From: Clostridia bacterium | Lineage (GTDB): Bacteria; Bacillota; Clostridia; Oscillospirales; Acutalibacteraceae | Length of the DNA: 64,000 nt | Assembly: GCA_900755895.1 (NCBI GenBank) | Contig: CAAEIG010000052.1 | Span: 1-64,000 of the forward strand | Direction of reading: 5' to 3' | Shown here: one piece after another, positions 17,422 through 24,871 of the stretch | How positions within the stretch are numbered: the first letter of the stretch is position 1 | How the letters are laid out: each line of letters begins with the position of its first letter | Made by a program: the position numbers and the translations under genes | Notes under the pieces: model-generated | The model's database searches: none | Seen by the model: only the letters and a program-made list of their open reading frames with translations | Told to the model about the DNA's origin: nothing

Positions 17422-18126
17422 TCACTGGACCAGGGTGCCTACTTTTTCGCCGGAGACAGCCCGCACAATGTTCTGGGGATCCTCAATGCTGAACACCAGG
17501 AAGGGGATATTCCGATCCTTGCAGAAGGAAGCTGCCGTCATGTCCATGACACCCAGGTTCTTGTTGAGCACGTCCATATAGCTCAAAGTATCGTACTTCT
17601 TGGCATCCGGATTCTTCTTGGGATCGCTGTCATAAACGCCGTCCACCATAGTGGCTTTTAGAATCACATCCGCCTCAATTTCTGCAGCCCGAAGAGCGGC
17701 ACCAGTATCCGTGGAGAAGAAGGGGTTTCCCGTTCCGCAGCCAAACACCACAACTCTTCCCTTTTCCAGATGGCGCACTGCACGGTTGCGGATGTAGGGC
17801 TCTGCCACTTCCTGCATTGCAATGGCCGTCTGTACACGAACATCCAAGCCCAACTGCTCCAAGCCGTCCGCCACGCCCAAGGCGTTGATCACCGTGGCCA
17901 GCATGCCCATGTGATCCGCCCGGGTGCGATCCATGCTGCCGCTGCTGCGGCCCCGCCAGAAGTTGCCGCCACCTACGACAATGGCCACTTCCACACCCAT
18001 GTCTGCAATCTCCTTGATGGGCTTGCAGATGGCCAAAACAGTGTCAAAATCAATGCCATGGCCAGCTTTGCCTGCCAGGGATTCTCCGCTGAGCTTGAGC
18101 AATACGCGCTTATATTTCGGTGCCAT
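17422..18126 (-). CDS. pyrH: UMP kinase
   Basis: PyrH phosphorylates UMP to UDP. The 234-residue protein belongs to the amino-acid kinase superfamily: KRVLLKLSGESLAGKAGHGID at the N-terminus, VAIVVGGGNFWRGR, GTGNPFFSTDTGAALRAAE, and KKNPDAKKYDTLSY. It is the first gene of the long minus-strand operon ending in polC, with its own promoter upstream. Confidence 0.97.
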   Translation of the reverse strand: MAPKYKRVLLKLSGESLAGKAGHGIDFDTVLAICKPIKEIADMGVEVAIVVGGGNFWRGRSSGSMDRTRADHMGMLATVINALGVADGLEQLGLDVRVQTAIAMQEVAEPYIRNRAVRHLEKGRVVVFGCGTGNPFFSTDTGAALRAAEIEADVILKATMVDGVYDSDPKKNPDAKKYDTLSYMDVLNKNLGVMDMTAASFCKDRNIPFLVFSIEDPQNIVRAVSGEKVGTLVQ

Positions 18127-18163
18127 ACTATCTCTCTCCGTTCTACAGATTATATTCGAACCT

Positions 18164-18192
18164 ATTGTACATGAAAACCCCTCGGTTGTAAA
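18164..18192 (-). promoter_or_regulatory. Sigma-A promoter upstream of pyrH
   Basis: TTTACA (18187-18192), 17-bp spacer, TACAAT (18164-18169) on the minus strand, about 38 bases from the pyrH start to the -10 box. It probably drives pyrH-frr-uppS-cdsA-dxr-rseP-ispG-polC. Confidence 0.75.
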
Positions 18193-18369
18193 GGTTTCCC
18201 ACTCTCTTTTCCCAAAGAGGAAAACCCTTTCCCCCGCTGAAAATCCAGCGCGTTACAAAAAGTTTACAAAGTTTTCCCGGGAAATCCAGTCTTTGACCAC
18301 ACAAAAAGTGGCGTCGTTTTCATGGACAGCCTCTCTATGATACAATGGTGCCCGAAAAGGGGCGATACC

Positions 18370-18939
18370 ATGAAAGAGAAAATACAAAACGTGATTTTAC
18401 ATCCTGTGACGATGACCTTCATTGGGCTTTTTACGGGCTTTTTCGTGAAGATATTGGATATTTACTGTTATGCGCAATATTTGGGAACATCCCTCAGCGA
18501 TATTTTCTCCCAGGCAGGAGTGTGGATTGTCATTGGAATTATCATCAGTCTTTACAGCCGAACCACAAAATTGGCTATGATCAATATGTTCCTTTTTTGT
18601 GCAGGTATGCTGCTCACCTATTACATCACAGCTGATGTGACAAATTCCGTATACGGTTGGACCTTTATCAAGGCATGGGCGGTATTCGCCTGTTTTTCCC
18701 CTGTGATGGCCTGGCTGGCCAGGATGACACGGAACCCCGGACCCGTGGCGCTACTGTTGAAAGTTGGAGTATTTGCAGGTTACATTGGATTAAATTGGGT
18801 GCTGGGGAGTTTTCTACACTACTATGATTTTCCCTTTCTTGCAGCATTGATCTATCTTCTCTTCGCGAAAAAATGGCAGCCCATCAAAAGCGAACAGATC
18901 ACAACCGAAAAAATTGAACAAACAAAAAAGGAGACATGA
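18370..18939 (+). CDS. Unknown polytopic membrane protein
   Basis: A 189-residue protein not recognised. It has about five to six hydrophobic segments (for example FIGLFTGFFVKIL, VWIVIGIIISLYS, MFLFCAGMLLTYYI, VFACFSPVMAWLA, LKVGVFAGYIGLNWVLG and FLAALIYLLFA) and a charged C-terminal tail rich in Lys, Glu and Thr. ATG 18370 is chosen with GGGGCG upstream. The gene is on the opposite strand from its neighbours, looks richer in A+T than they do, and splits the usual rpsB-tsf-pyrH-frr block, so it may be an insertion by transfer. No function is inferred. Confidence 0.75.
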   Translation: MKEKIQNVILHPVTMTFIGLFTGFFVKILDIYCYAQYLGTSLSDIFSQAGVWIVIGIIISLYSRTTKLAMINMFLFCAGMLLTYYITADVTNSVYGWTFIKAWAVFACFSPVMAWLARMTRNPGPVALLLKVGVFAGYIGLNWVLGSFLHYYDFPFLAALIYLLFAKKWQPIKSEQITTEKIEQTKKET

Positions 18940-18959
18940 GGAATTCCTCATGTCTCCTT
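18924..18959 (-). terminator. Terminator of tsf, overlapping the end of the membrane gene
   Basis: A perfect inverted repeat, arms AAGGAGACATGAGGAA and TTCCTCATGTCTCCTT (18928-18959), followed on the minus strand by six Ts. It lies between two convergent genes; the stop codon of the plus-strand gene is inside the left arm. Confidence 0.88.
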
Positions 18960-18978
18960 ACATTCACTTGATGCGTGA

Positions 18979-19893
18979 TTACTTCACCATGCCAGCAACT
19001 TCAGCAGCGAAGTCGTCCTGACGCTTCTCCAGGCCCTCGCCCTTCTCGAAGCGAGTGTAAGCAGCGATCTTGATGTCGCCGCCCAGCTCCTTGGCAACGG
19101 ACTCAGTGTACTGCTTCACGGTCATGGAGCTATCCTGCACGTAAACCTGATCCACCAGGCAGATCTCCTTGAAGAACTTGTTCAGACGGCCAGCAACGAT
19201 CTTCTCGGCGATGTTCTGGGGCTTGCCCTCGTCCACGATCTGCTGGGTGAGGATCTCCTTCTCCTTCTCCACGCGCTCGGCGGGAACAGAAGCCTCGTCC
19301 AGGTACTCAGCGTTCATAGCAGCAATCTGCATAGCCACATTGTGAGCATAGTTCTGGAAAGCCTCGGTACCAGCAATCTCGTCGGTGGTATCGAACTTCA
19401 CGATGACGCCGATACGGCCGCCAGCGTGCACATAAGAGGTGACCACACCCTCATAGCGGGCAAAACGACGAACCTTGATGTTCTCGCCGATGGTCAGGAT
19501 CTTCTCCTTCAGCAGGGCGTCCACGGTCTCCTCAGAGCCAGCAGCCTTGCAAGCCAGCAGAGCTTCCACATCAGCGGGATTCTGCTCCATCACAGTCTCA
19601 GCGCAGGTCTTGACAAAGGACTGGAAATCAGCGTTCTTGGCAACGAAGTCAGTCTCAGCATTGACCTCGATAACAACGCCCACCTTGCCGTTCTCGCTGA
19701 CAGTGGCGAAAGCAACACCTTCGGCAGCGATACGGCCAGCCTTCTTCACAGAAGCAGCCAGGCCCTTCTCACGCAGAAAATCAATGGCCTTCTCCATATC
19801 GCCCTCAGAAGCGGTCAGGGCCTTTTTGCAATCCATCATGCCGCAGCCGGTCTTCTCACGAAGGGCGGCGACGTCTTTCGCGGTAAAATTCAT
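18979..19893 (-). CDS. tsf: Elongation factor Ts
   Basis: EF-Ts exchanges GDP on EF-Tu. The 304-residue protein shows the UBA-like N-terminus FTAKDVAALREKTGCGMMDC, the KALTASEGDMEKAIDFLREK segment, and the signature INAETDFVAKNADF-like block (here EVNAETDFVAKNADFQSFV). ATG 19893 (MNFTAKDV) fits the family start and has AAAGGA upstream; an open stretch of 16 more codons is discounted. It follows rpsB as in most bacteria. Confidence 0.97.
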   Translation of the reverse strand: MNFTAKDVAALREKTGCGMMDCKKALTASEGDMEKAIDFLREKGLAASVKKAGRIAAEGVAFATVSENGKVGVVIEVNAETDFVAKNADFQSFVKTCAETVMEQNPADVEALLACKAAGSEETVDALLKEKILTIGENIKVRRFARYEGVVTSYVHAGGRIGVIVKFDTTDEIAGTEAFQNYAHNVAMQIAAMNAEYLDEASVPAERVEKEKEILTQQIVDEGKPQNIAEKIVAGRLNKFFKEICLVDQVYVQDSSMTVKQYTESVAKELGGDIKIAAYTRFEKGEGLEKRQDDFAAEVAGMVK

Positions 19894-19955
19894 CTCTAAA
19901 CATCCTTTCTGTTCCGGTCCCACCAGGGAACTCTCTGCCATTTGTAAGCCGAAAC

Positions 19956-20711
19956 TTACTCCTCTACGGTGATCTCAGCGGCCTCGTCAGCCTCTTCCTC
20001 AGCGGCTTCCTTAGCAGCGGCGCCCATCTGGCCCTCGCGGCCTTCGATGATGGCGTCAGCCATAGCACCGGCAATCAGCTTCACAGCGCGGATAGCGTCG
20101 TCGTTGCCGGGAATCACGTAGTCAATCTCATCGGGATCGCAGTTGGTGTCCACAATGGCCACAATCGGGATGCCCAGGTTCCGAGCCTCGGAGACGGCAA
20201 TGCGCTCCTTGCGGGGATCCACAATAAACAGGGCGCCGGGATAGCTCTTCATATCCTTAATGCCGCCCAGGAACTTCTCCAGTTTCTCAATCTCCAGCTG
20301 CAGCTTGCTGACTTCCTTCTTGGGCAGCAGATCAAAAGTGCCGTCCTCTTCCATCTTCCGCAGCTGAGCCAGACGCTGAATACGGGTGCGGATGGTGGTG
20401 AAGTTGGTGAGCATACCGCCCAGCCAACGAGCATTTACATAGTAAGCACCAGCGCGGGTGGCCTCTTCACGGATGGACTCCTGAGCCTGCTTCTTGGTGC
20501 CAACAAACAGCACGTTCTTGCCCTCAGCGGACAGATCACGCACAAAGTTGTAAGCCTCTTCCAGCTTCTTCACAGTCTTCTGCAGATCGATGATATAGAT
20601 CCCGTTGCGCTCAGTGAAGATGTAGGGAGCCATCTTGGGGTTCCAACGACGGGTCTGGTGGCCGAAGTGTACGCCGGCCTCCAACAGCTGTTTCATAGAT
20701 ACGACTGCCAT
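19956..20711 (-). CDS. rpsB: Small ribosomal subunit protein uS2
   Basis: Ribosomal protein S2, 251 residues. Seen signatures are VSMKQLLEAGVHFGHQTRRW at the N-terminus, MAPYIFTERNGIYIIDLQKT, and PGALFIVDPRKERIAVSEA. The C-terminus is an acidic alanine- and glutamate-rich tail common in Clostridia. ATG 20711 is preceded by AAGGAGG at a good distance. It leads the rpsB-tsf operon. Confidence 0.98.
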   Translation of the reverse strand: MAVVSMKQLLEAGVHFGHQTRRWNPKMAPYIFTERNGIYIIDLQKTVKKLEEAYNFVRDLSAEGKNVLFVGTKKQAQESIREEATRAGAYYVNARWLGGMLTNFTTIRTRIQRLAQLRKMEEDGTFDLLPKKEVSKLQLEIEKLEKFLGGIKDMKSYPGALFIVDPRKERIAVSEARNLGIPIVAIVDTNCDPDEIDYVIPGNDDAIRAVKLIAGAMADAIIEGREGQMGAAAKEAAEEEADEAAEITVEE

Positions 20712-20845
20712 TTACAAAATACCTCCTTGGTTTTGAAAAGTCCGTTTGAATTTTTTGGTCGGACTTTTGCCTCCGCCGCGCTGTCTTATCGGGGCAAACC
20801 CAATAGATTCTGGGCACCAATCCGAGACGCGGCGTGTGTTTTGCT
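20712..20845 (-). promoter_or_regulatory. Structured 5' leader of rpsB, possible autoregulatory RNA
   Basis: Between the promoter and rpsB lies about 130 bases that can fold: an outer stem CGCCGCG/CGCGGCG enclosing CCCAGAATCTATTGGG and a CGG/CCG pair, followed by a second stem with arms AAAAGTCCG and CGGACTTTT close to the ribosome binding site. Several ribosomal protein operons are feedback controlled through such leaders; that this one binds S2 is an inference. Confidence 0.5.
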
Positions 20846-20850
20846 GAAAT

Positions 20851-20879
20851 ATTATAGCACAGCCCCTTGGGAGAATCAA
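20851..20879 (-). promoter_or_regulatory. Sigma-A promoter of rpsB-tsf
   Basis: TTGATT (20874-20879), 17-bp spacer, TATAAT (20851-20856) on the minus strand. Confidence 0.85.
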
Positions 20880-20925
20880 GGCTTTTTTCGGCGGTTCTCT
20901 GTAAGATTCTGGAGAAGATTTGAGG

Positions 20926-21222
20926 TTACAACCCCAATTTTTCCAGCAGATTTTGAAAGAACCCCTTCTTTTGCGCCTGAGCGGGCATTTCCGCATCCAC
21001 CAGCACGGTATCCTCCCCGATAAGGGCGATCTTTCCCCAGGGAATAACCAGATCCGGTTCTCTTCCCAAGAGACCGAACAACCTCAGTCTGCCCAGCACC
21101 ACCACTGCGGTGAGCTTTGCCTCCCCCACATCCACCTCCACGTCGCCCACAAATCCCATGCGGCCACCGTCCTTTACATTGATAACCTCCTTGTCCCGCA
21201 GAACATCCATTCTGCATGTCAT
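20926..21222 (-). CDS. YlmC/YmxH family PRC-barrel sporulation protein
   Basis: A 98-residue protein of the YlmC/YmxH group: MTCRMDVLRDKEVINVKDGG at the start, then GFVGDVEVDVGEAKLTAVVV and IPWGKIALIGEDTVLVD, the two-part PRC-barrel-like pattern. Members are conserved in endospore formers and YmxH is tied to sporulation; a molecular role is not established. ATG 21222 has GAGGAGGTG upstream. It reads toward rpsB without a strong terminator but rpsB has its own promoter. The 130-bp gap to ppa holds divergent promoters I cannot assign with confidence. Confidence 0.82.
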   Translation of the reverse strand: MTCRMDVLRDKEVINVKDGGRMGFVGDVEVDVGEAKLTAVVVLGRLRLFGLLGREPDLVIPWGKIALIGEDTVLVDAEMPAQAQKKGFFQNLLEKLGL

Positions 21223-21352
21223 GGCACCACCTCCTCTTTCTAGCTTATGCAATTGTATCCCAATCCATGTCTTTCCTTTTTTTCGCCGATGTGCTATACT
21301 GACGGCAGAGATTTATTTGAGTCGAGAATAGCATGCAGAAAGGATGAGCCCC

Positions 21353-21886
21353 ATGAACATCTGGCACGATATTTCCCCGAAGCGGATCAAGGAAGACGAC
21401 TTCTTCGCCGTAATCGAAATCACCAAAGGCGGAAAAGCCAAGTATGAGATGGACAAGGAAACCGGCCTGCTCCGTTTGGACCGGGTGCTGTACACCTCCA
21501 CTCATTACCCGGCAAACTACGGCTTTATCCCCCGCACCTTTGCCAACGACGGCGACCCCCTGGATGTGCTGGTGCTCTGCTCTGAGAACATCATCCCCAT
21601 GTCCCTGGTGCGGTGCTATCCCATCGGTGTGATCATCATGGACGACGGCGGAAGCGAAGATGAAAAGATCATTGCCATCCCCTTTGACGATCCCACCTAC
21701 AACTCCTACACCGATATCACCCAGCTGCCCCAGCACATCTTTGATGAGATGCAGCATTTCTTCACGGTCTACAAGCAGTTGGAGGACTCCACCTCCACTC
21801 AGATCGGCGAGGTGAGGGATCACCAAGCCGCCAAGGATATTATCGCCTCTTGCCTGGAGCGGTATCTGAACGACTTTTGCAGGTAA
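21353..21886 (+). CDS. ppa: Inorganic pyrophosphatase, family I
   Basis: Hydrolyses pyrophosphate from biosynthetic reactions to phosphate. The 177-residue cytoplasmic enzyme has the family I active site: KAKYEMDKETGLLRLDR, YPANYGFIPRTFANDGDPLD with its metal-binding aspartates, and DEKIIAIPFDDP. ATG 21353 is used because AGAAAGGA stands eight bases upstream; ATG 21344 is inside that ribosome site. Its presence, rather than a family II enzyme or membrane pyrophosphatase, is not unusual for this group. Confidence 0.95.
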   Translation: MNIWHDISPKRIKEDDFFAVIEITKGGKAKYEMDKETGLLRLDRVLYTSTHYPANYGFIPRTFANDGDPLDVLVLCSENIIPMSLVRCYPIGVIIMDDGGSEDEKIIAIPFDDPTYNSYTDITQLPQHIFDEMQHFFTVYKQLEDSTSTQIGEVRDHQAAKDIIASCLERYLNDFCR

Positions 21887-21905
21887 TCCCAGAGGAGAAA
21901 AAGTA

Positions 21906-21936
21906 AAATCCCCCGGTTTTAACCGGGGGATTTTTT
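21906..21936 (+). terminator. Terminator between ppa and the ABC transporter operon
   Basis: Stem AAATCCCCCGG / CCGGGGGATTT with loop TTTTAA and a T6 run on the plus strand (A-run on the other side), so it can serve both convergent units. Confidence 0.92.
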
Positions 21937-22720
21937 ACTGCTCGGAATAGCGGGACAAAAACTGCCTCGTCCGCTGATGGCGGGGATTTTCAATCACTTG
22001 ACGGGCATCGCCCTGCTCTACGATCACACCGCTGTCCATAAAGACCACCTGGTCTGCCACATCCCGGGCAAAGGCCATCTCGTGGGTGACGATAATCATG
22101 GTGGTCCTCTGCTCGGCCAGGGAACGAATCACCTTCAGCACTTCCCCGGTAAGCTCAGGGTCCAGGGCGGAGGTGGGCTCGTCAAAGCAGAGAATATCCG
22201 GTGCCAGAGCCAATGCCCGGGCAATGGCCACCCGCTGCTGCTGACCGCCGGAAAGCTGATGGGGATAGTGTCCGGCCCGATCTGCCAACCCCATTTTCTC
22301 CAACAGGACATTCCCCTCTTCCTCAATCTCAGCGAGGATCTGCTTTTTGTTTGCCTTAAAGTCTGTTTTTTCTTTTGCCAACAGCTTCTTGGCCAAGGTC
22401 ACGTTTTCCAACACCGTGTACTGGGGAAACAAATTGAAGGACTGGAACACCATCCCAAAGTGCAGCCGCTTTTTCCGGACCTCACTTTCCTTTTGGGTGG
22501 TGGGATCTTCGGCATCAAACAGAGTTTGTCCCTGGACCAAGATCTTTCCACGAGTGGGTGTTTCCAGAAAATTCAAACACCGTAGCAGCGTGGTCTTGCC
22601 GCTTCCCGATGAGCCAATGATAGCCATGGCCTGACCTTGTTCCAATTCAAAACTGATATCCTTCAGAACCTGTGTGGTCCCAAAATGCTTTTCTAAATTC
22701 TGCACTTGCAAAATCGCCAT
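21935..22720 (-). CDS. Polar amino-acid ABC transporter, ATPase (GlnQ-like)
   Basis: The 261-residue ATP-binding subunit has Walker A IIGSSGSGKTTLLRC, the Q-loop region GMVFQSFNLFPQYTVLENVT, the ABC signature LSGGQQQRVAIARALA, and Walker B ILCFDEPTSALDPE with the switch histidine in IIVTHEMAFA. It couples ATP hydrolysis to uptake through the permease encoded just before it. ATG 22720 is chosen with AAAGGGGG upstream. This ATPase subfamily serves polar amino acids (Gln, His, Arg, Cys2); the ligand cannot be read from the sequence. Confidence 0.93.
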   Translation of the reverse strand: MAILQVQNLEKHFGTTQVLKDISFELEQGQAMAIIGSSGSGKTTLLRCLNFLETPTRGKILVQGQTLFDAEDPTTQKESEVRKKRLHFGMVFQSFNLFPQYTVLENVTLAKKLLAKEKTDFKANKKQILAEIEEEGNVLLEKMGLADRAGHYPHQLSGGQQQRVAIARALALAPDILCFDEPTSALDPELTGEVLKVIRSLAEQRTTMIIVTHEMAFARDVADQVVFMDSGVIVEQGDARQVIENPRHQRTRQFLSRYSEQ

Positions 22721-22734
22721 TTCCCATACCCCCT

Positions 22735-23499
22735 TTACCGGAAAAATTCCAATTTCTTTTCCAGCTTGCCCAACAGGATGGTGGCCACACCGCTGAACAC
22801 CAAATAGTACACCGCGGTGAAAAACAACGGCCACACCAAACCGGAGTATCCCTGATTTCCCTTCATGAAGGACTCGCCCATCCAGATCACTTCCTGCAAA
22901 GCGATGACCCGGGCCAAAGAGGTATCTTTCACCAGGGTGATAATTTCATTGGACATGGGTGGGACAATCCGTTTGATCATCTGCAGCAAAGTCACCTTGA
23001 AAAAGATCTGGGACTTGGTCATGCCCAACACTTGGCCGGCCTCCTGCTGACCCACCGGAACGCCTTGAATCCCACCCCGGTAGATTTCTGAGAAATAGCA
23101 GGCATAATTCAGCACAAAGGCCACGGACACTGCTGTAAACCGGGCAGTTTCCCCGCCGCCCCAGGTGAATAGACCCACCATACCGGGAACGTAGAACAAA
23201 ATGATGATCTGCAAAACCAAGGGAGTTCCCCGAATGACCCACACCAACACCCGGCAAACCAAGCGAATGGGCCGGAACCCACACACCGCCTTTGCCACCT
23301 TCCCTTTGGGAGTAATCCCAAACTGGGAAGCCAACAGGCCAAAGGGGCAAAACCGGCTCATAGAGCCAAAAGAGATGATCAGTCCCAGGGGCAGGGCGCC
23401 GATCAAGGTGATAAAGAACAGTTCCAGGGTCACTAGAAAGCCGCTGTTCAGTGCGGCAAAAACAGTTTGAAATTGGTCGGAGGTAAAAAACTCCAGCAC
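22735..23499 (-). CDS. Polar amino-acid ABC transporter, permease (HisM/GlnP family)
   Basis: A 254-residue inner-membrane protein with about five membrane segments and the EAA loop that contacts the ATPase (QQEAGQVLGMTKSQIFFKV). VIRGTPLVLQIIILFY is the family signature. Unlike many relatives it has a longer cytoplasmic insertion after the first helices (about residues 46-80, SRFCPFGLLASQFGITPKGK). The start is GTG 23499 with GAGAGGA upstream. It lies between the binding-protein and ATPase genes and most likely works as a homodimer. Confidence 0.92.
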   Translation of the reverse strand: MLEFFTSDQFQTVFAALNSGFLVTLELFFITLIGALPLGLIISFGSMSRFCPFGLLASQFGITPKGKVAKAVCGFRPIRLVCRVLVWVIRGTPLVLQIIILFYVPGMVGLFTWGGGETARFTAVSVAFVLNYACYFSEIYRGGIQGVPVGQQEAGQVLGMTKSQIFFKVTLLQMIKRIVPPMSNEIITLVKDTSLARVIALQEVIWMGESFMKGNQGYSGLVWPLFFTAVYYLVFSGVATILLGKLEKKLEFFR

Positions 23500-23547
23500 A
23501 ACGGATCGTCCTCTCTAAAATGGGATCATTGCTCTGTAAGCCGTCCA

Positions 23548-23576
23548 AAGGCAGAGGGCAATTCACCCTCTGCCTT
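23548..23576 (-). other. Hairpin without U-run between binding-protein and permease genes
   Basis: Perfect arms AAGGCAGAGGG and CCCTCTGCCTT around a seven-base loop in the 109-bp gap. No T-run follows on the coding strand. In ABC operons such stems often protect the upstream message so that binding protein is made in excess; that role here is inferred. Confidence 0.7.
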
Positions 23577-23608
23577 GAACAGTTCCATGTAAGAAAATAA
23601 ACTTGGGA

Positions 23609-24529
23609 TTATTCCAGAATCACAGCGTCCTGGAGGCCATAGGTGGTGGCAACCTCTTCCACTGTGCCATCCGCCGCTTTCTCTGCCCAAAAGTCATTGA
23701 AAGCTTCCACCAAGTCGGAATCCTTGCGGAAACCAACGCCGTATTCCTCGGACTCCAGTCCCTGTGCCTCATTCAGATTCAAGCTGTAGGACAGACCTTC
23801 ATAGCTAGTGCCCTCGCCGGTCATAGCTGCTGCCATCAGCACGTCGATCACAGCCGCATCAGCAGTACCTGCAGAAACTTCCATCAGTGCATTAGCCTGG
23901 GACTGCACTGGCACTGTGGTAGCGCTCAACGCCACGGCTGCATCCTCACCGGCGGAACCGGATTCCACCGCGATGTTCAGGCCCTCCAAGGTGGTCAGAC
24001 CCTCAAAATCAGCGGCCTTCTCCCCGGGATAAACCAGCACCTGATAGTTGGTGCAATAAGGCGTAGAAGTAGCCATGGCGGATTTCACCTCATCGGTGAG
24101 GGTCATACCATTCCACACTGCATCAATGGATTTGGAATCCAACTCCTCCACCTTGTAGTCCCAGGTGATCTCAATGAATTCCGCCTCGACTCCCAAGCTC
24201 TCCGCAAAGGCCTTAGCCATATCTGCATCAAAGCCGATCCACTCGTCGCTGCCCTCTTCCTTATAATCCATGGGATCAAAATAGGTGATTCCCACCACCA
24301 GAGTTCCCTTATCCTGGACATAAGCAAGGTCGCTTTCCTCCGCCGTCTCTTCCCCGGCGGTGCTTTCCTCGGACTCCGTTTCGCTAGCCTGGCTGGAATC
24401 CTCAGCCTGACTGCTGGTCTGTGCAGCATCCTGGTTTACGTCCGTTCCACTGGATGCGCTATTTCCGCAAGCCGCCATGCTCAGCGCCATAACCAGCGCC
24501 AGCACCAGTGACAATGCCCGTTTCTTCAT
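23609..24529 (-). CDS. Polar amino-acid ABC transporter, substrate-binding lipoprotein
   Basis: A 306-residue family 3 solute-binding protein. A lipoprotein signal peptide (MKKRALSLVLALVMALSMAA then Cys) is followed by a Ser/Glu-rich linker and the two-lobed binding domain: LVVGITYFDPMDYKE, WIGFDADMAKAFAESLGVE, IDAVWNGMTLTDEV and YCTNYQVLVYPG. It is tethered outside the membrane and hands an amino acid to the permease. ATG 24529 is chosen by the signal peptide. It is the first gene of the three-gene operon. Confidence 0.94.
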   Translation of the reverse strand: MKKRALSLVLALVMALSMAACGNSASSGTDVNQDAAQTSSQAEDSSQASETESEESTAGEETAEESDLAYVQDKGTLVVGITYFDPMDYKEEGSDEWIGFDADMAKAFAESLGVEAEFIEITWDYKVEELDSKSIDAVWNGMTLTDEVKSAMATSTPYCTNYQVLVYPGEKAADFEGLTTLEGLNIAVESGSAGEDAAVALSATTVPVQSQANALMEVSAGTADAAVIDVLMAAAMTGEGTSYEGLSYSLNLNEAQGLESEEYGVGFRKDSDLVEAFNDFWAEKAADGTVEEVATTYGLQDAVILE

Positions 24530-24566
24530 GATTGATCTTACCTCCAAATCATCTGATTGCTTTCGC

Positions 24567-24595
24567 ATTTTAGCATGCTAATGCGCTGTTGTAAA
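24567..24595 (-). promoter_or_regulatory. Promoter of the amino-acid ABC operon, with palindrome
   Basis: TTTACA (24590-24595), 17-bp spacer, TAAAAT (24567-24572) on the minus strand. The perfect palindrome TTAGCATGCTAA (24570-24581) covers the -10 box and spacer and may be an operator. The 342-bp gap 24530-24871 otherwise holds only this promoter and the one for adenine deaminase; I see no riboswitch in it. Confidence 0.7.
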
Positions 24596-24753
24596 GAATC
24601 ATTTTGCCTTTTTCCCCTTTTTTCCCGTTTTATCCAAAAAGGAATCCGTTTTCTTGGTGGTTTCACCCAATGTCTTTTCTCGACACTCTGGTTTTCGATA
24701 ATTTAAGGTGAAAGCTTCCCACGATTTTTTGAGAAAGATCCCCCAAAAGACAG

Positions 24754-24782
24754 TTGTTTCCTCCCAAAGCCAGTGCTATAAT
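24754..24782 (+). promoter_or_regulatory. Sigma-A promoter upstream of adenine deaminase
   Basis: TTGTTT (24754-24759), 17-bp spacer, TATAAT (24777-24782). The leader to the start codon is about 85 bases. Confidence 0.75.
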
Positions 24783-24871
24783 GTTGAAAACCAAAGCTCG
24801 GTTCATAAAAATACTGTCAAAAATGTTCACAGATCTTTTTCCAACAAATCTACTTTTAAGGAGGAGATCCT

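Noticed and set aside
24783..24871. Purine riboswitch before adenine deaminase
   Set aside because: The leader lacks the conserved three-way junction and loop sequences and is AT-rich without stable stems.
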